Shown in pieces: positions 46,566 to 57,731 of a DNA stretch of 64,000 bases. Position 1 is the first letter of the stretch. Each line of letters starts with the position of its first letter. This DNA is from Martelella sp. HB161492 (GTDB lineage: Bacteria; Pseudomonadota; Alphaproteobacteria; Rhizobiales; Rhizobiaceae), in NCBI RefSeq assembly GCF_013184775.1, contig NZ_JAATVV010000001.1:496001-560000 (forward strand). The letters run 5' to 3'. A program made the translations under genes and the position numbers. A model generated the notes under the pieces. That model saw only the letters and a program-made list of their open reading frames with translations, was not told the DNA's origin and made no database searches.

Positions 46566-48263
46566 ATGGGTCAATTGGTTTCTGGCTTGGCCGAGACATG
46601 GCGCTATGCTGGGCTTGTCGCGCGCGAGACATGGCTGCGGGCCACGCGGCGCGGCGCCATCGGAAGGCTGACATCGGTCAGCCTTGGTGGAACGTCGCCA
46701 AACCGCCTGCTTGTCGCCCCGACAGATCTGCATGCCGCCGACCCGATCGAGGCGGACCATATTCTGTCCGGTCTGATCTCCCTTGCCGATGGCGTTCTGG
46801 AAACGGAAGGGGTTTCGCCCTTCGAGCTCGATCCGCCGACAGAGGCCTTTGCCGAGGCGCTTTTGAGCTTTTCCTGGCTCCGGCAGCTGCGCGCGCGCCG
46901 CGATGAGGAAACCAGCCTCTATGCCCGCCAGATGGTGCTGAGCTTCCTGCGCCACCACGGCCGCATCTCCGGGCCAGCCTGGGAAACGGATGTGACGGCG
47001 CGGCGTCTGATTGCATTTCTGTCCCATTCAACGGTGATCCTGCGCGGCGCAGATACCGGTTTCTACCGTCGCTTCCTGAAAGCGATCGGCCGGCATGAAA
47101 AGCATCTGCGCAGCGAATGGCGCACCATGCCGATCGGTGAGACACGGCTTTACACGGCGATCGCTCTCGCCATGGCCTCGATCTGTGTCGACCTTCCCGA
47201 GACCCGCCGCAATGCCGCTGCCAGACGGCTGGATTTCGAGCTCGAATGCCAGATCCTTGCCGATGGCGGCCATGTATCGCGCAATCCACAGGTCTTGCTC
47301 AGGCTTCTGTTTGAACTTCTGCCGCTGCGCCAGACCTATATCAATCTCAACCTGCCACTGCCCAAACGCCTGGTTCCCGCGATTGACCGGATTTACCCGG
47401 CCTTGCGTTTCTTCCGCCACCGCGACGGCGACCTGGCGCTGTTCAACGGCGCAACGCCGACGCTTGCGACCGAGCTTTCGGCGATCCTGCGCTATGATGA
47501 GAGCGGCGGTCAGCCCTTCCGGGCCCTGCCGCATACCGGTTTTCACCGGCTCGAAGCCGGTGCCACCGTGGTGATCGTCGATGCAGGCAGGCCGCTCTCG
47601 ACCGAATTGTCGAAAACCGCCCATGCCGGCGCCACCGCATTTGAAATGTCGGCAGGCAGCAGCCGTTTCATCGTCAATGCCGGCCTGCCGCATTTCGCCA
47701 GTGCCGAAATCCGTTCGGCGGTGCGTGCAACAGCCGCCCATTCCGCAGTGACGCTGGAGAACACCTCGTCGATGCGCTTTTCGCATTCCGATTTCCTTGG
47801 CCCTGTCGCAACCAGCGGCGTCAGCCTCGTGGATGTTGCCCGCGAAACGGATGCCGATGGCGAGGACCAGCTGCGCATGCGCCATGACGGCTATCTCGGC
47901 CGCTTCGGCCTGTTCTGCCGCCGCTCCATTTCACTGACGCAGGATGGCGCACGGATCACCGGCCGCGACAGCTTCACCCGCAAGGCGGGCGGGCCCCCGC
48001 CGGAAGGCGAACAGGCGATCGCCATCGCCCGCTTCCACATCCACCCCTCGATCTGGATTACCCGGGAAAGCGACGACGAAATTCTGCTGACGGCCCCCGA
48101 TAGCACGAGCTTCCTGTTCGCCGCGCCGGGCCTGATTGCCGACATTGAAGACGACGTCTTCTTCGCCTCTTCTGCCGGACCACGCCCGTCGCGACAGATC
48201 GCGGTGCCTTTCCGGCTCGGCATTTCGTCTGAAATTCTCTGGTCCTTCGAAAGACAGAGCTGA
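46566..48263 (+). CDS. Heparinase II/III family protein
   Basis: A 565-aa protein with an N-terminal alpha/alpha-toroid region (about 60-300) and a C-terminal beta-sandwich of the Heparinase II/III-like type (about 315-555; GFHRLEAGATVVIVDAGRP, AGATAFEMSAGSSRFIVNAG). Family members are polysaccharide lyases; in rhizobia this chromosomal member lies between rsmB and purH as here, and its substrate is unknown. No signal peptide is evident. The ribosome-binding site is weak, so a downstream start is possible. Confidence 0.87.
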   Translation: MGQLVSGLAETWRYAGLVARETWLRATRRGAIGRLTSVSLGGTSPNRLLVAPTDLHAADPIEADHILSGLISLADGVLETEGVSPFELDPPTEAFAEALLSFSWLRQLRARRDEETSLYARQMVLSFLRHHGRISGPAWETDVTARRLIAFLSHSTVILRGADTGFYRRFLKAIGRHEKHLRSEWRTMPIGETRLYTAIALAMASICVDLPETRRNAAARRLDFELECQILADGGHVSRNPQVLLRLLFELLPLRQTYINLNLPLPKRLVPAIDRIYPALRFFRHRDGDLALFNGATPTLATELSAILRYDESGGQPFRALPHTGFHRLEAGATVVIVDAGRPLSTELSKTAHAGATAFEMSAGSSRFIVNAGLPHFASAEIRSAVRATAAHSAVTLENTSSMRFSHSDFLGPVATSGVSLVDVARETDADGEDQLRMRHDGYLGRFGLFCRRSISLTQDGARITGRDSFTRKAGGPPPEGEQAIAIARFHIHPSIWITRESDDEILLTAPDSTSFLFAAPGLIADIEDDVFFASSAGPRPSRQIAVPFRLGISSEILWSFERQS

Positions 48264-48454
48264 ATTTGGCAGAAGCGGTTCCTAAAGCATCAAAGGCGTG
48301 ATAACGCCATGTCCGGAAGATGACGGGCGGGCAGTGGAATATCCGCTGCCGGGATCAGATCGCCGAACCGCTCAATTTGTCTCATGTCCTGCAATTCCCG
48401 ACAGGCTTTGAAGGCTGACGTCGGCTGATGAATTGCCCGAAGAAGGAAAGTGCC

Positions 48455-50071
48455 ATGGCTGTTGCCTCGAAGAAAATCCCCGCTCCGGATCTCGTGACTG
48501 TAAAGACTGCGCTTCTGTCGGTCTCCGACAAGGCCGGTATTGTCGACTTCGCCAGAGCGCTTTCCGCGCGTGGCGTCAAGCTCCTGTCCACCGGCGGCAC
48601 GCATAAGGCGCTTTCGGCAGCCGGACTGGACGTCACCGATGTTTCCGAGGTCACCGGCTTTCCCGAAATCATGGATGGCCGCGTCAAGACGCTGCATCCC
48701 AATGTCCATGGCGGCCTTCTCGCCATTCGCGACGATGGTGAACATCAGGCGGCTATGAAGGAGCACGGTATCGAGGCAATCGATCTCGCTGTCATCAATC
48801 TCTATCCCTTCGAAGAGGTGCGTGCGGCTGGCGGCGACTATCCGACGACCGTGGAAAACATCGATATCGGCGGTCCGGCGATGATCCGCGCCGCTGCCAA
48901 GAACCACGCCTATGTGACCGTCATCACCGATCCGGCCGATTATGCGGAGGTTACCGCCGCGCTTGAAGCCGGTAACGGCAAGATCGGCTATCAGCTGCGC
49001 CAGCAGCTCGCCGCCCGTGCCTATGCCCGCACCGCCGCCTATGACGCAACGATTTCGCGCTGGTTTGCTGAAGCGCTGGAGATCGAAACCCCGCGTCATT
49101 TCGCGCTCGGCGGCACGCTCGCCCAGGAAATGCGCTATGGCGAGAACCCGCATCAGCACGCTTCCTTCTACGTGACAGGCGACAAGCGCCCCGGCGTTTC
49201 CAATGCGGTCCAGCATCAGGGCAAGCAGCTTTCCTACAACAATATCAACGATACCGATGCCGCCTTCGAGCTGGTTGCCGAGTTCGATCCCAAGCTCGCA
49301 CCGGCCTGCGCCATCATCAAGCATGCCAATCCCTGCGGCGTTGCCCGCGCTGAAACGCTGAAGGAGGCCTATGGCCGCGCACTTGCCTGCGACAGCCAGT
49401 CGGCCTTTGGCGGTATCGTCGCGCTCAACCAATGCCTCGACGCCGAAACGGCAGCCGAAATCGTCAAGCTGTTCACCGAAGTGATTATCGCGCCGGAGGC
49501 TTCCGACGAGGCGAAGGCGATCATTGCGGCAAAGAAGAATCTGCGGCTTCTGACCACTGGCGGCCTGCCCGATCCGCGCGCCAAGGGCTTCAACCTGCGC
49601 ACCGTTGCCGGCGGTTTCCTGCTTCAGGGCCGCGACAATGCCATGATCGACGCTATCGACCTGAAGGTCGTGACCGAGCGCGCGCCGAGCGAGAAGGAGC
49701 TGGAAGACCTGAGAATGGCCTTTGCCATCGCCAAGCACGTCAAGTCGAACGCCATCGTCTATGTCAAGGATGGCCAGACGGCCGGGATTGGCGCCGGCCA
49801 GATGAGCCGGATCGATTCCGCCCGCATTGCCGCCATCAAGGCGGAAGAAGCCGCCAAGACCGCCGGCTGGGCGGAACCGATGACCAAGGGGTCAGCAGTC
49901 GCCTCGGAAGCGTTTTTCCCCTTCGCCGACGGCCTTCTCTCAGCGATCGCCGCCGGTGCCACCGCGGTGATCCAGCCCGGAGGTTCGATCCGCGATCAGG
50001 AAGTGATCGATGCAGCCAACGAGCATGGCGTCGCCATGGTCTTCACCGGCATCCGGACCTTCCGTCACTGA
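48455..50071 (+). CDS. purH: Bifunctional AICAR formyltransferase / IMP cyclohydrolase
   Basis: PurH carries out the last two steps of IMP synthesis. The 538-aa protein has the N-terminal MGS-like cyclohydrolase domain ([27 protein letters not shown]) and the transformylase domain ([33 protein letters not shown] end with GSIRDQEVI). AGAAGGA precedes the ATG at 48455. It is followed by a dispersed repeat and a convergent gene. Confidence 0.97.
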   Translation: MAVASKKIPAPDLVTVKTALLSVSDKAGIVDFARALSARGVKLLSTGGTHKALSAAGLDVTDVSEVTGFPEIMDGRVKTLHPNVHGGLLAIRDDGEHQAAMKEHGIEAIDLAVINLYPFEEVRAAGGDYPTTVENIDIGGPAMIRAAAKNHAYVTVITDPADYAEVTAALEAGNGKIGYQLRQQLAARAYARTAAYDATISRWFAEALEIETPRHFALGGTLAQEMRYGENPHQHASFYVTGDKRPGVSNAVQHQGKQLSYNNINDTDAAFELVAEFDPKLAPACAIIKHANPCGVARAETLKEAYGRALACDSQSAFGGIVALNQCLDAETAAEIVKLFTEVIIAPEASDEAKAIIAAKKNLRLLTTGGLPDPRAKGFNLRTVAGGFLLQGRDNAMIDAIDLKVVTERAPSEKELEDLRMAFAIAKHVKSNAIVYVKDGQTAGIGAGQMSRIDSARIAAIKAEEAAKTAGWAEPMTKGSAVASEAFFPFADGLLSAIAAGATAVIQPGGSIRDQEVIDAANEHGVAMVFTGIRTFRH

Positions 50072-50120
50072 GGTTTGCCAGGCGGAAGCCGGATAGCGGC
50101 TTTCGCAGAGCATGATGCAT

Positions 50121-50193
50121 CGGCGCTCTATCTTATTGAATCGACGCATCGTTCTTTTCGAAAATCGATTCCGATTTTCGAGCCGATGCGCTA
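50121..50193 (-). repeat. Mosaic palindromic intergenic repeat, copy C (module 1 only)
   Basis: Reverse orientation relative to copies A (4215) and B (32440). It keeps the long module-1 hairpin and the GATTCAATAAGATAGAGC linker, but the second hairpin is missing: the sequence passes directly from AGAGC to GCCG. It lies between convergent purH and the MFS gene. Confidence 0.85.
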
Positions 50194-50226
50194 GGTCCAA
50201 ACGCCGCCGATCCGCATGGCCTGTTC

Positions 50227-51630
50227 TCAGACCGACCGGCCGACGGGGGTCCTGCCCCCGTCCCGCCTGACGGTCAGGAAAATGGCGAGCCCGCCCAGCA
50301 GAAAGATGATGATCGTCGCCATGCCGGCACTGGCGGACCCGGTCAGCCCGGTGACGATGGCAAAGGCACCTGTCCCGAGAAAACTGGTAATCCGGCCGGT
50401 CAGCGAATAGAGGCCGAAATAGCGTCCAGCCTCGGAAACCGGCACCGTGCTGGCCAGAAAAGCCCGCGATGCGGACTGCACCGGACCAAAGGCAAAGCCG
50501 ATCAAAAGGGCAAAGCCGACACAGATCTTTTCCGCACCCGAGCCGAACAGCCCGCCCGTATCCGCCGGCGCCGCGATCAGTCCGAACAGGGCGCCATCCC
50601 TTGTGGTCGATATGAAGCCAATATTCGCGACGACCAGGATCAGCAGCGATGCCAGGACCATGGACCGGGCCGTGAGGTGCCTGGAAAGACCCGACGCGAA
50701 CAGGCAGCCGATCAGCGCCGACACATTGATCAGAATACCGAAAAGTCCGATCTCGACGATGCTCCAGCCAAACCGCGCTGCGGCAAAGGCAGGCCCCAGC
50801 GTCAAGATCGCATTGACGCCGTCCATGTAGAGCATGCGCGCCATCAGGAAGCGAAATGTGTCCTTCCTTTCCGTCAGCACGGAGATGGTGTGCCGAAGAT
50901 CGGCGATGCCGGTTTTCAAAGCTTTTTTCACCGGCATCGACCTGACCGTTTCCGGCGTGAACAGAAACAGCGGTACCAGAAAGATCAGATACCAGAGCGC
51001 TGCCAGCGGACCGGACAGCCGTTCCGCTGCGCCTGCGGCCGGATCGAGCCCGAACAGCGGCGAAAGGCCGATCATCGTCACCCCGGTGTGCGGATCGGCC
51101 GACAGGAACAGAAAGAAGAAGACCAGCGGGATCATGCCGCCGAGATAACCAATGCCCCAGGCCGCATTGGATACACGGTTGACCGCCTCTGCCGGCACCA
51201 GCCGCGGCAGCATGGAATCGTTGAACACCACCGACAATTCGGCCGCCATCGTGGCGATGACAATCATCAGCGCCGGCCAGAAATAGCCCGTTCCCGGCGC
51301 AGCAAACCAGAGAGCGGCAAGACTTGCCGACTGAAAGATCGCCAGAAAGCCGATCCAGCGCTTATGGGCACCGATGCGATCGGACAGTACTCCGGCCAAG
51401 GGCGCGGTGAGGGCAAGACCAATGCCGGCAATCGTTGCCGCATGGGCCCATGCCTCCTGACCGGCAACGGAATCACTGCCGAGCCGGGTGACAAAATAAG
51501 GCCCGAAGACAAAGGTCAGAATCATCGTGAAAAAGGGTTGCGCTGCCCAGTCGAACAGCACCCAACCCGTCAGGCCAAGCCGGCCGCCCCCCGCCGACAA
51601 CGCTGCTGCATCGTCTTCCACCATCGCCAT
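50227..51630 (-). CDS. MFS transporter, UMF1/Atg22-like
   Basis: A 467-aa polytopic membrane protein with about twelve helices. The start LTGWVLFDWAAQPFFTMILTFVFGPYF, the DRIGAHKRW loop and the central NRVSNAAWGIGYLGGM stretch are features of the UMF1 family related to vacuolar effluxer Atg22. The substrate is unknown; amino acids or peptides are guesses based on the yeast relative. It is downstream of the NAD-GDH gene on the same strand with a 171-base gap. Confidence 0.85.
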   Translation of the reverse strand: MAMVEDDAAALSAGGGRLGLTGWVLFDWAAQPFFTMILTFVFGPYFVTRLGSDSVAGQEAWAHAATIAGIGLALTAPLAGVLSDRIGAHKRWIGFLAIFQSASLAALWFAAPGTGYFWPALMIVIATMAAELSVVFNDSMLPRLVPAEAVNRVSNAAWGIGYLGGMIPLVFFFLFLSADPHTGVTMIGLSPLFGLDPAAGAAERLSGPLAALWYLIFLVPLFLFTPETVRSMPVKKALKTGIADLRHTISVLTERKDTFRFLMARMLYMDGVNAILTLGPAFAAARFGWSIVEIGLFGILINVSALIGCLFASGLSRHLTARSMVLASLLILVVANIGFISTTRDGALFGLIAAPADTGGLFGSGAEKICVGFALLIGFAFGPVQSASRAFLASTVPVSEAGRYFGLYSLTGRITSFLGTGAFAIVTGLTGSASAGMATIIIFLLGGLAIFLTVRRDGGRTPVGRSV

Positions 51631-51801
51631 GATCTGTTCCCGCTTTTGTCTCGCTTTCTCTGGCTTTACCCGTTTTACTTGCCAAATGCCAGATCCCAGA
51701 CAGCCGGCATTGCGGGCGACCGGGCGGGAGCCGCCGTCGTCCGCAATGCGCTATCAGCAAGACGCGCCGATCCGATCAAGGCCGATCGGCTGCTTGGCCT
51801 G

Positions 51802-54800
51802 TCAGGCGGCGAGCTCGCGCACCAGATCCGAAAGCAGCCCCGCCGCCACGGTGATGCGGGCAACCGAGATATCGCCGCCCTCGGCGAGCTGGGCAAGCTG
51901 CTCGGTGATCTGCTCGATCCGCACCGCATAAGCGGCCTTCAGCGCTGCCACCGGCTCGCCCTCCCCGCCATAACGCAGCAAGGCAATAGCGGCCAGATCG
52001 CGGCGCGCTGCAGAGATCTGGTCCATGGAGCGCAGCAGCGCCATGCTCTCGTAGAAATCCGACAGCGAGATCCGGCTGGCAGACGTCAGAAGAGCGGAGA
52101 CGCCGAAGCTTCGCGTGATGGAAAAATAGCTATCCGCCGCCTTCTCCAGCGATACATCGGCCCGTCGGGCAATCTGCAGGGCTTCCGGCACGAACAGCAT
52201 GGCGACATGGCGGGCGATGTTGTCGGCGATTTCATCCGGCACGCCCGCCTCCGCCCAGCTGGCCCGCTGATCGGACAGCCACTGCGCCCGCGCATCCGGC
52301 AACAGCGTATCCGCGTGATCTCGGAAGATCGCAAGGGCTGTCGAAAGCTGACTGATGGCCGCTGGAATATCACCATCGACAAGGCCGTTCTTCAGCAGAA
52401 GATGGGTGAGCACGCTGAACAGATAGCGCAGCCGTGCATAAAGCGCATTTTGAACCGCGCCATCGACCCGGCCGTCAAGGCTGTCGACGGCCTGCCACAG
52501 CGCCTCCAGTCCGAAACCGTCCCGAACGATGATCGCGGCCTTGACCACCTGTTCCGGCGTCATCGCCGTCGCATCGCAGGCTTCGATGACAAAGGAGGCA
52601 CCGCCACGATTGATCACATCGTTGACAAGCCGCGTCGAAATGATCTCGCGCCGCAACCGGTGGCTTTCAATGTCGGCGGCAAAGGTTTCACGCATGCGCA
52701 CCGGGAAATAGGTTGAGAGCGTCTCGGCGAAATAGGGTTCATCCGGCAGATCGCTCGACAGAACCTGATCGAACAGCACGATCTTGGCATAGGAAAGCAG
52801 CACGGCAATTTCCGGCCGCGTCAGTGGCTGCCCGGCCTGGTGCCGCGCCTTCAGACCGGCACGGTCCGGCAGGGTCTCAACCTTGCGATCAAGCTGCCCG
52901 GCCTTCTCCAGCACATCCATCAGCCGTGAAAGCGACAGGACGCCGTTATCGCCCTCACCCAGAGTGAGCGAGATGGACAGCGTCTGGCGATAATTGTTTT
53001 CAAGGCAGATGGCCGCCACGTCATCCGTCATCGCCACCAGCAGATCATCCCGGTCAGCCCGGTTGAGACGGCCCGCCCGCATCGCCGCGGCCAGCGCGAT
53101 CTTGATATTGACTTCGACATCAGAGCAATTGACGCCGGCGGAATTGTCGATCGCATCGGAATTCGACCGGCCGCCCTTCAGCCCATAGGCGATGCGGCCC
53201 TTCTGGGTCACGCCGAGATTGGCGCCTTCACCGATCACTTTCGCGCCGACCTCATCGGCATTGATGCGGATCGGGTCATTGGCCCGGTCGCCGGCTGCCG
53301 CATGGCTCTCCTCCGGCGCCTTCACATAGGTCCCGATGCCGCCGAACCAGAGAAGGTCCGCCGGCGCCTTGAGGATCGCCGTCATGATCTCGAAAGGCGT
53401 GTACTGGCCCGGTGCCAGACCGATGGCCGCCGCTGCCTCCGCCGAGAGTGTCGCCGATTTCAGCTGGCGCGAAATGATGGTGCCGCCCTGCGACAGGCAG
53501 GTGACATCATAATCCTGCCAACTGGAGCGCGGCAGCTCGAAAAGCCGCTTGCGCTCGGCAAAGCCGGTCGCCGGATCAGGGTTCGGATCGATGAAGATAT
53601 CGCGGTGGTCAAAGGCCGCGACGAGCCGGGTCTGTTCCGACAGCAGCATGCCATTGCCGAAAACATCGCCGGACATGTCGCCGACGCCGATCGCGGTGAA
53701 GGGCGTTGTCTGGATATCCATGTTCATTTCACGGAAATGGCGTTTTACCGCTTCCCAGGCGCCGCGCGCGGTAATGCCCATCTTCTTGTGGTCGTAACCG
53801 GCCGAGCCGCCGGAGGCAAAGGCATCGCCGAGCCAGAAACCCGCTTCTTCGGCAAGACCATTGGCAGTATCGGAGAAGGTGGCTGTGCCCTTGTCAGCGG
53901 CAACAACAAAATAGGGGTCATCACCGTCGCGCCTGACGGTCGATGCCGGCGGCAGCACCGTCTGGCCTTCAATATTGTCGGTGACGGACAGCAATGTGCG
54001 GATATAGCTCTTATAGGCTTCGCGTCCGGCCTCAAACACCGCCTCGCGGCTGCCCCCTGCCGGCAGACGGCGCGGAAAGAAGCCGCCCTTGGCACCCACC
54101 GGCACAATCACGGCATTCTTGACCTGCTGGGCCTTGACCAGACCCAGAACCTCGGTGCGGTAGTCCTGGCCGCGATCCGACCAGCGCAGGCCACCGCGGG
54201 CAACCGGGCCGAAGCGCAGATGCACGCCCTCGACCTCCGCACCATAGACGAAGATCTCGCGGAAGGGACGCGGCGCGGGCAGGATGGAGATCGACCGCGA
54301 GGCAAATTTCAGCGCCAGATTGGCCGGCGCTCCGCCCGTTGCGCCGCGCTGGAAATAGTTGGTGCGCAGCGTGGCATCAATCAGCTTGACGTAGAGCCTG
54401 AGGATCCGGTCGTCATCAAGGCTCGGCACGCCGGATAGGCCTTCATTGATGCTGTCGTGAAGCCGTCCGAGCCATTCTTGCCGTTCGACCTCGCCGGGAC
54501 CGGGGGTGAAGCTTGCCGCAAACAACGCAAACAGCGAACGGGCCAGCTGCGGATAAAGGCAAAGCGACTGGGCGATATAATCCTGCGTATAATTGATCCC
54601 GGCCTGACGCATATATTGGGCATAGACACGCAGCACATTGGCCTCACCGGCTTCCAGGCCAGCAACCAGAACCAGCCGGTTGAAGCTGTCATTGTCGATC
54701 GCGCCGGACAGCACCGCCAGGAAGGCCCGTTCCAGACGCGGGGCATCGGCGGCAAGATCGAAGGGCGCTGACGCCTCTACCGTGAGCGCCATGTCATGTA

Positions 54801-56595
54801 GCACCAGATCGCGAGGCTGATCGAAACCGTTATCCAGCGTCAGATCGAAAGTGCGTTCGGACTGAACCGTAAAACCCAGATTTTCAAGCAGCGGCACACG
54901 CTTCGACAGCGCCAGCTGCCCGTCGCCCTTGAAGATCTTCAGACGCAGTTCTTCAGCGCCGTCCCCGTCCGCCGGACGATAGAAGGCAATCTGCGGCGCC
55001 CCGCTCTCGCCGGCAGCGACAATGCGGTCGAGATCGGCCACGGCCTCATCCGGGCGGAAGACAGCGCGATAGGCCTCCGAGACGCCAAGCCGCGTCGTGC
55101 CGGGCCCGGCAAGCTGGCGGAAGCGTTCGGACCAGTCAGATGCGAGATTGGTGACCGTTTCTTCCAGCACCGTCTGCGCGATTTCCGGTGTCTTTTCGCC
55201 GCTTTGACGGGCGATAATGAAATGCACCCGCGCCGAATGGCCTTCGGGAAAGCCCGGATAATAGGCAGACACCCGCCCTTCATAGACCCGGGCCAGATAA
55301 TCGCCGATCTGTTCGCGCAGGCGCGAATCGTAAAGCTGACGCGGCACATAGACCAGCACCGAAACGAAGCGGTCGAAACTGTCGACACGAACCAGGACGC
55401 GGATCCTCGGCCGCTCGGCCACTTCCAGGATCTGGCCGCAGAATTCCGTCAGTGTTTCAACCGGGGTCTGGAAAAGCTCGTCACGCGGATAGGTCTCGAG
55501 AATATTCTGCAGCGAACGCCCGGCATGGCTCTTGTCCTCAAAACCGAAACGCGCCACCACCTGATCGACCTTGGCCCGCAGAAGCGGAATGCGCCGGGCG
55601 GCTTGGGTATAGGCGGTGAAGGTGAAAAGGCCGACGATGCGCAGTTCGCCGACCACCCGGCCTTCGGAATCAAGACGTTTGACGCCGATATAGTCCATAT
55701 GGGACCGGCGATGCACCGTGGATATCGTGTTGGCCTTGGTGACGATCAGATAGTCCTGGCCTTCAAGAAAGGCCAGGATTTCCGGCGTCGAGACCACCGG
55801 CTTGGCCCCACTGCGCAGGACCCGCATCTCCGTATCGGCAAGAATTCCGATGCTCGAGCCTTCCACATGTTCAACACGGCTGCCGGTCTCATCGGCGACG
55901 TAAAGCAGGTCACGCATGCCGAGAAAGGTGAAATTGCCATCGCGCAGCCATTCCAGAAAGGCATAAGCCTCATCACGCTCGGCCGTCTTCTTTGCCGGCA
56001 CCCGGCTCACCAGCTCACCCATTGCTGTTTCAAGCTTGCCCAGCATCAGCGGCCAGTCGGAAACCGCCAGATCAACATGATGCAGGACCTGTTCGAGCCG
56101 TGCCTTCAGCCGGTCTGCAAGCCCCGGGCCAAGGCGGGCGATATGGATCTGAACATGGGACACACGCTTGTCGGCATCATGCGAATGTTCCGGCGTGAAA
56201 GCCCTGATCGTCGCATCCGGCGTGACGACCAGAATGGGATGGATGGCGAGCAGGATATCCGCCGTGTGCTCGGCAATCTCCGCCACGACCGAATCATAGA
56301 TGAAGGGCATGTTGCTGAGCGTGATCGCGATCACGTCGATGGCAGCACCACCCGGCACCACGCCTGCGACCGGGCCGATGCTGACCCGCGGCGCGGCGCC
56401 GTTCCAGGCCGAAAGCTCCGATGCCGCATGGGCGGCGACGGCACCAAGCATGGCCGGCTCGTAACGATCCAGATCCTCACGACTGGCCCGGGCGAACATG
56501 ATATCCGGGCTGATATAGCGCAAGCCACTATTACGGGCGCTTTCCTCGGCTGCCTCCAGCTTCTCCCGGCGCCTGGTGTCATTGGTCGTGTACAT
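51802..56595 (-). CDS. gdhB: NAD-specific glutamate dehydrogenase, large (about 180 kDa) type
   Basis: A 1597-aa enzyme that oxidatively deaminates glutamate to 2-oxoglutarate and ammonium, feeding carbon to the TCA cycle. The N-terminal half has ACT-like regulatory repeats (about 40-500). The catalytic domain follows at about 700-1200, with GPVARGGLRWSDR, VKNAVIVPVGAKGGF, VVAADKGTATFSD and GVGDMSGDVFGNGM. The length is usual for this class. It acts opposite to the gltB/gltD pathway. The ATG at 56595 is preceded by GGAGGAAAC. Confidence 0.96.
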   Translation of the reverse strand: MYTTNDTRRREKLEAAEESARNSGLRYISPDIMFARASREDLDRYEPAMLGAVAAHAASELSAWNGAAPRVSIGPVAGVVPGGAAIDVIAITLSNMPFIYDSVVAEIAEHTADILLAIHPILVVTPDATIRAFTPEHSHDADKRVSHVQIHIARLGPGLADRLKARLEQVLHHVDLAVSDWPLMLGKLETAMGELVSRVPAKKTAERDEAYAFLEWLRDGNFTFLGMRDLLYVADETGSRVEHVEGSSIGILADTEMRVLRSGAKPVVSTPEILAFLEGQDYLIVTKANTISTVHRRSHMDYIGVKRLDSEGRVVGELRIVGLFTFTAYTQAARRIPLLRAKVDQVVARFGFEDKSHAGRSLQNILETYPRDELFQTPVETLTEFCGQILEVAERPRIRVLVRVDSFDRFVSVLVYVPRQLYDSRLREQIGDYLARVYEGRVSAYYPGFPEGHSARVHFIIARQSGEKTPEIAQTVLEETVTNLASDWSERFRQLAGPGTTRLGVSEAYRAVFRPDEAVADLDRIVAAGESGAPQIAFYRPADGDGAEELRLKIFKGDGQLALSKRVPLLENLGFTVQSERTFDLTLDNGFDQPRDLVLHDMALTVEASAPFDLAADAPRLERAFLAVLSGAIDNDSFNRLVLVAGLEAGEANVLRVYAQYMRQAGINYTQDYIAQSLCLYPQLARSLFALFAASFTPGPGEVERQEWLGRLHDSINEGLSGVPSLDDDRILRLYVKLIDATLRTNYFQRGATGGAPANLALKFASRSISILPAPRPFREIFVYGAEVEGVHLRFGPVARGGLRWSDRGQDYRTEVLGLVKAQQVKNAVIVPVGAKGGFFPRRLPAGGSREAVFEAGREAYKSYIRTLLSVTDNIEGQTVLPPASTVRRDGDDPYFVVAADKGTATFSDTANGLAEEAGFWLGDAFASGGSAGYDHKKMGITARGAWEAVKRHFREMNMDIQTTPFTAIGVGDMSGDVFGNGMLLSEQTRLVAAFDHRDIFIDPNPDPATGFAERKRLFELPRSSWQDYDVTCLSQGGTIISRQLKSATLSAEAAAAIGLAPGQYTPFEIMTAILKAPADLLWFGGIGTYVKAPEESHAAAGDRANDPIRINADEVGAKVIGEGANLGVTQKGRIAYGLKGGRSNSDAIDNSAGVNCSDVEVNIKIALAAAMRAGRLNRADRDDLLVAMTDDVAAICLENNYRQTLSISLTLGEGDNGVLSLSRLMDVLEKAGQLDRKVETLPDRAGLKARHQAGQPLTRPEIAVLLSYAKIVLFDQVLSSDLPDEPYFAETLSTYFPVRMRETFAADIESHRLRREIISTRLVNDVINRGGASFVIEACDATAMTPEQVVKAAIIVRDGFGLEALWQAVDSLDGRVDGAVQNALYARLRYLFSVLTHLLLKNGLVDGDIPAAISQLSTALAIFRDHADTLLPDARAQWLSDQRASWAEAGVPDEIADNIARHVAMLFVPEALQIARRADVSLEKAADSYFSITRSFGVSALLTSASRISLSDFYESMALLRSMDQISAARRDLAAIALLRYGGEGEPVAALKAAYAVRIEQITEQLAQLAEGGDISVARITVAAGLLSDLVRELAA

Positions 56596-56701
56596 GTTTC
56601 CTCCTGGCGCCTTTCGCCATGCCGCGCCGACCGTCTCAGCACTCTGCCTGCCGTCGGCTGCAATTTTAAAGCGTTGTTTCCGCGTTCATTACGTCATTGT
56701 G

Positions 56702-56731
56702 TTGACAGGATTGCGCCAAACACGGTTTAGA
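56702..56731 (+). promoter_or_regulatory. Possible promoter of pdxY
   Basis: TTGACA at 56702-56707 with an 18-base spacer to TTTAGA at 56726-56731, about 70 bases before the pyridoxal kinase gene. The -10 match is weak. Confidence 0.35.
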
Positions 56732-56803
56732 GCAGATCGAGAACATGATGAAATTGAGTCCGCCCTCCACCATAGGGTGTTATAGCCTTAAAGAGGACAC
56801 TTT

Positions 56804-57682
56804 ATGATAAATGTGCCTGATGGCGCAATCGTCTCGATATCGAGCCATGTCATGCGCGGCAGGGTTGGCAACCGGGCCATCGTCTTCGCGCTGGAAACGC
56901 TCGGCTTTACCAGCTGGGCCGTGCCCACCATCGTCCTGCCCTTCCATCCGGGCCACGGCCGCGCCACCCGGCTGACCTTCGAGGCAACCGGATTTTCCGG
57001 CGCGCTTGCCGATCTTGCCGGCTCGCGCTGGCGCGGCGAGATCCGCGGCGTGATCTCCGGCTATCTCGCCGATGCGGCCCAGGCTGAGGCAATTGCCGGC
57101 TTTGTCACCGCCCTGCGCGCAGAAAATCCCGCGCTCATCTATCTCTGCGACCCGGTGATCGGTGACGCCGGCGGCCTTTACGTTGCGCAGGAGACGGCCA
57201 TTGCCATCCGTGAGCGACTGCTGCCGCTTGCCGATATCGCAACACCGAACCGTTTCGAACTTGCCTGGCTGACAGAAAAGCCTGTCGACGATAACAACGC
57301 CATCATCGACGCCGCCCTTGCTCTTGCACCCGGCGCCGTTGCCGTCACATCCGCCCATGCCATGATCGCCGACAGCATCGCCACACTTTTTGTTGACGAT
57401 CGTCAGGCGATCCTGGCAGAGCATCCCTTGGCGAAAAATCCGCCCAACGGGCTTGGTGACCTGTTTTCCGGCCTGTTCCTCGCCAGGCATATGGCCGGTC
57501 TGCCCATTGCCGAAACGCTTGAAAAGACGACCGCCAGCGTTTTCGAGGTACTTGCCCATGCCGTGCGCGCCGGTGCGGATGAGCTGATGCTGGAAAAGGA
57601 TCAGCAATCACTGCGCACGCCGATGGCAAAAGTTGGACTGCGTCAATTGATGCATCCGTCACGGCGGCGTAAAAGACAGTAA
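56804..57682 (+). CDS. pdxY: Pyridoxal kinase
   Basis: A 292-aa ribokinase-fold kinase of B6 salvage that makes pyridoxal 5'-phosphate. Features are ISSHVMRGRVGNRA at the start, LPFHPGHG, YLCDPVIGD (ATP/Mg region), ATPNRFELAWL and the anion-hole motif NGLGDLFSGLFLA near the C-terminus with the catalytic Asp. AGAGGAC lies just before the ATG. It is the first of two rightward genes. Confidence 0.93.
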   Translation: MINVPDGAIVSISSHVMRGRVGNRAIVFALETLGFTSWAVPTIVLPFHPGHGRATRLTFEATGFSGALADLAGSRWRGEIRGVISGYLADAAQAEAIAGFVTALRAENPALIYLCDPVIGDAGGLYVAQETAIAIRERLLPLADIATPNRFELAWLTEKPVDDNNAIIDAALALAPGAVAVTSAHAMIADSIATLFVDDRQAILAEHPLAKNPPNGLGDLFSGLFLARHMAGLPIAETLEKTTASVFEVLAHAVRAGADELMLEKDQQSLRTPMAKVGLRQLMHPSRRRKRQ

Positions 57683-57731
57683 GGTCGTCGCGGAAAAATG
57701 CGCGCGGCTCCGATAAAAGGGATGATATCGC

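Noticed and set aside
48290..49738. A 482-codon minus-strand frame over purH
   Set aside because: Antisense shadow; purH is certain on the other strand.
55204..56730. A 508-codon plus-strand frame over the NAD-GDH gene
   Set aside because: Antisense shadow within a clearly coding region.
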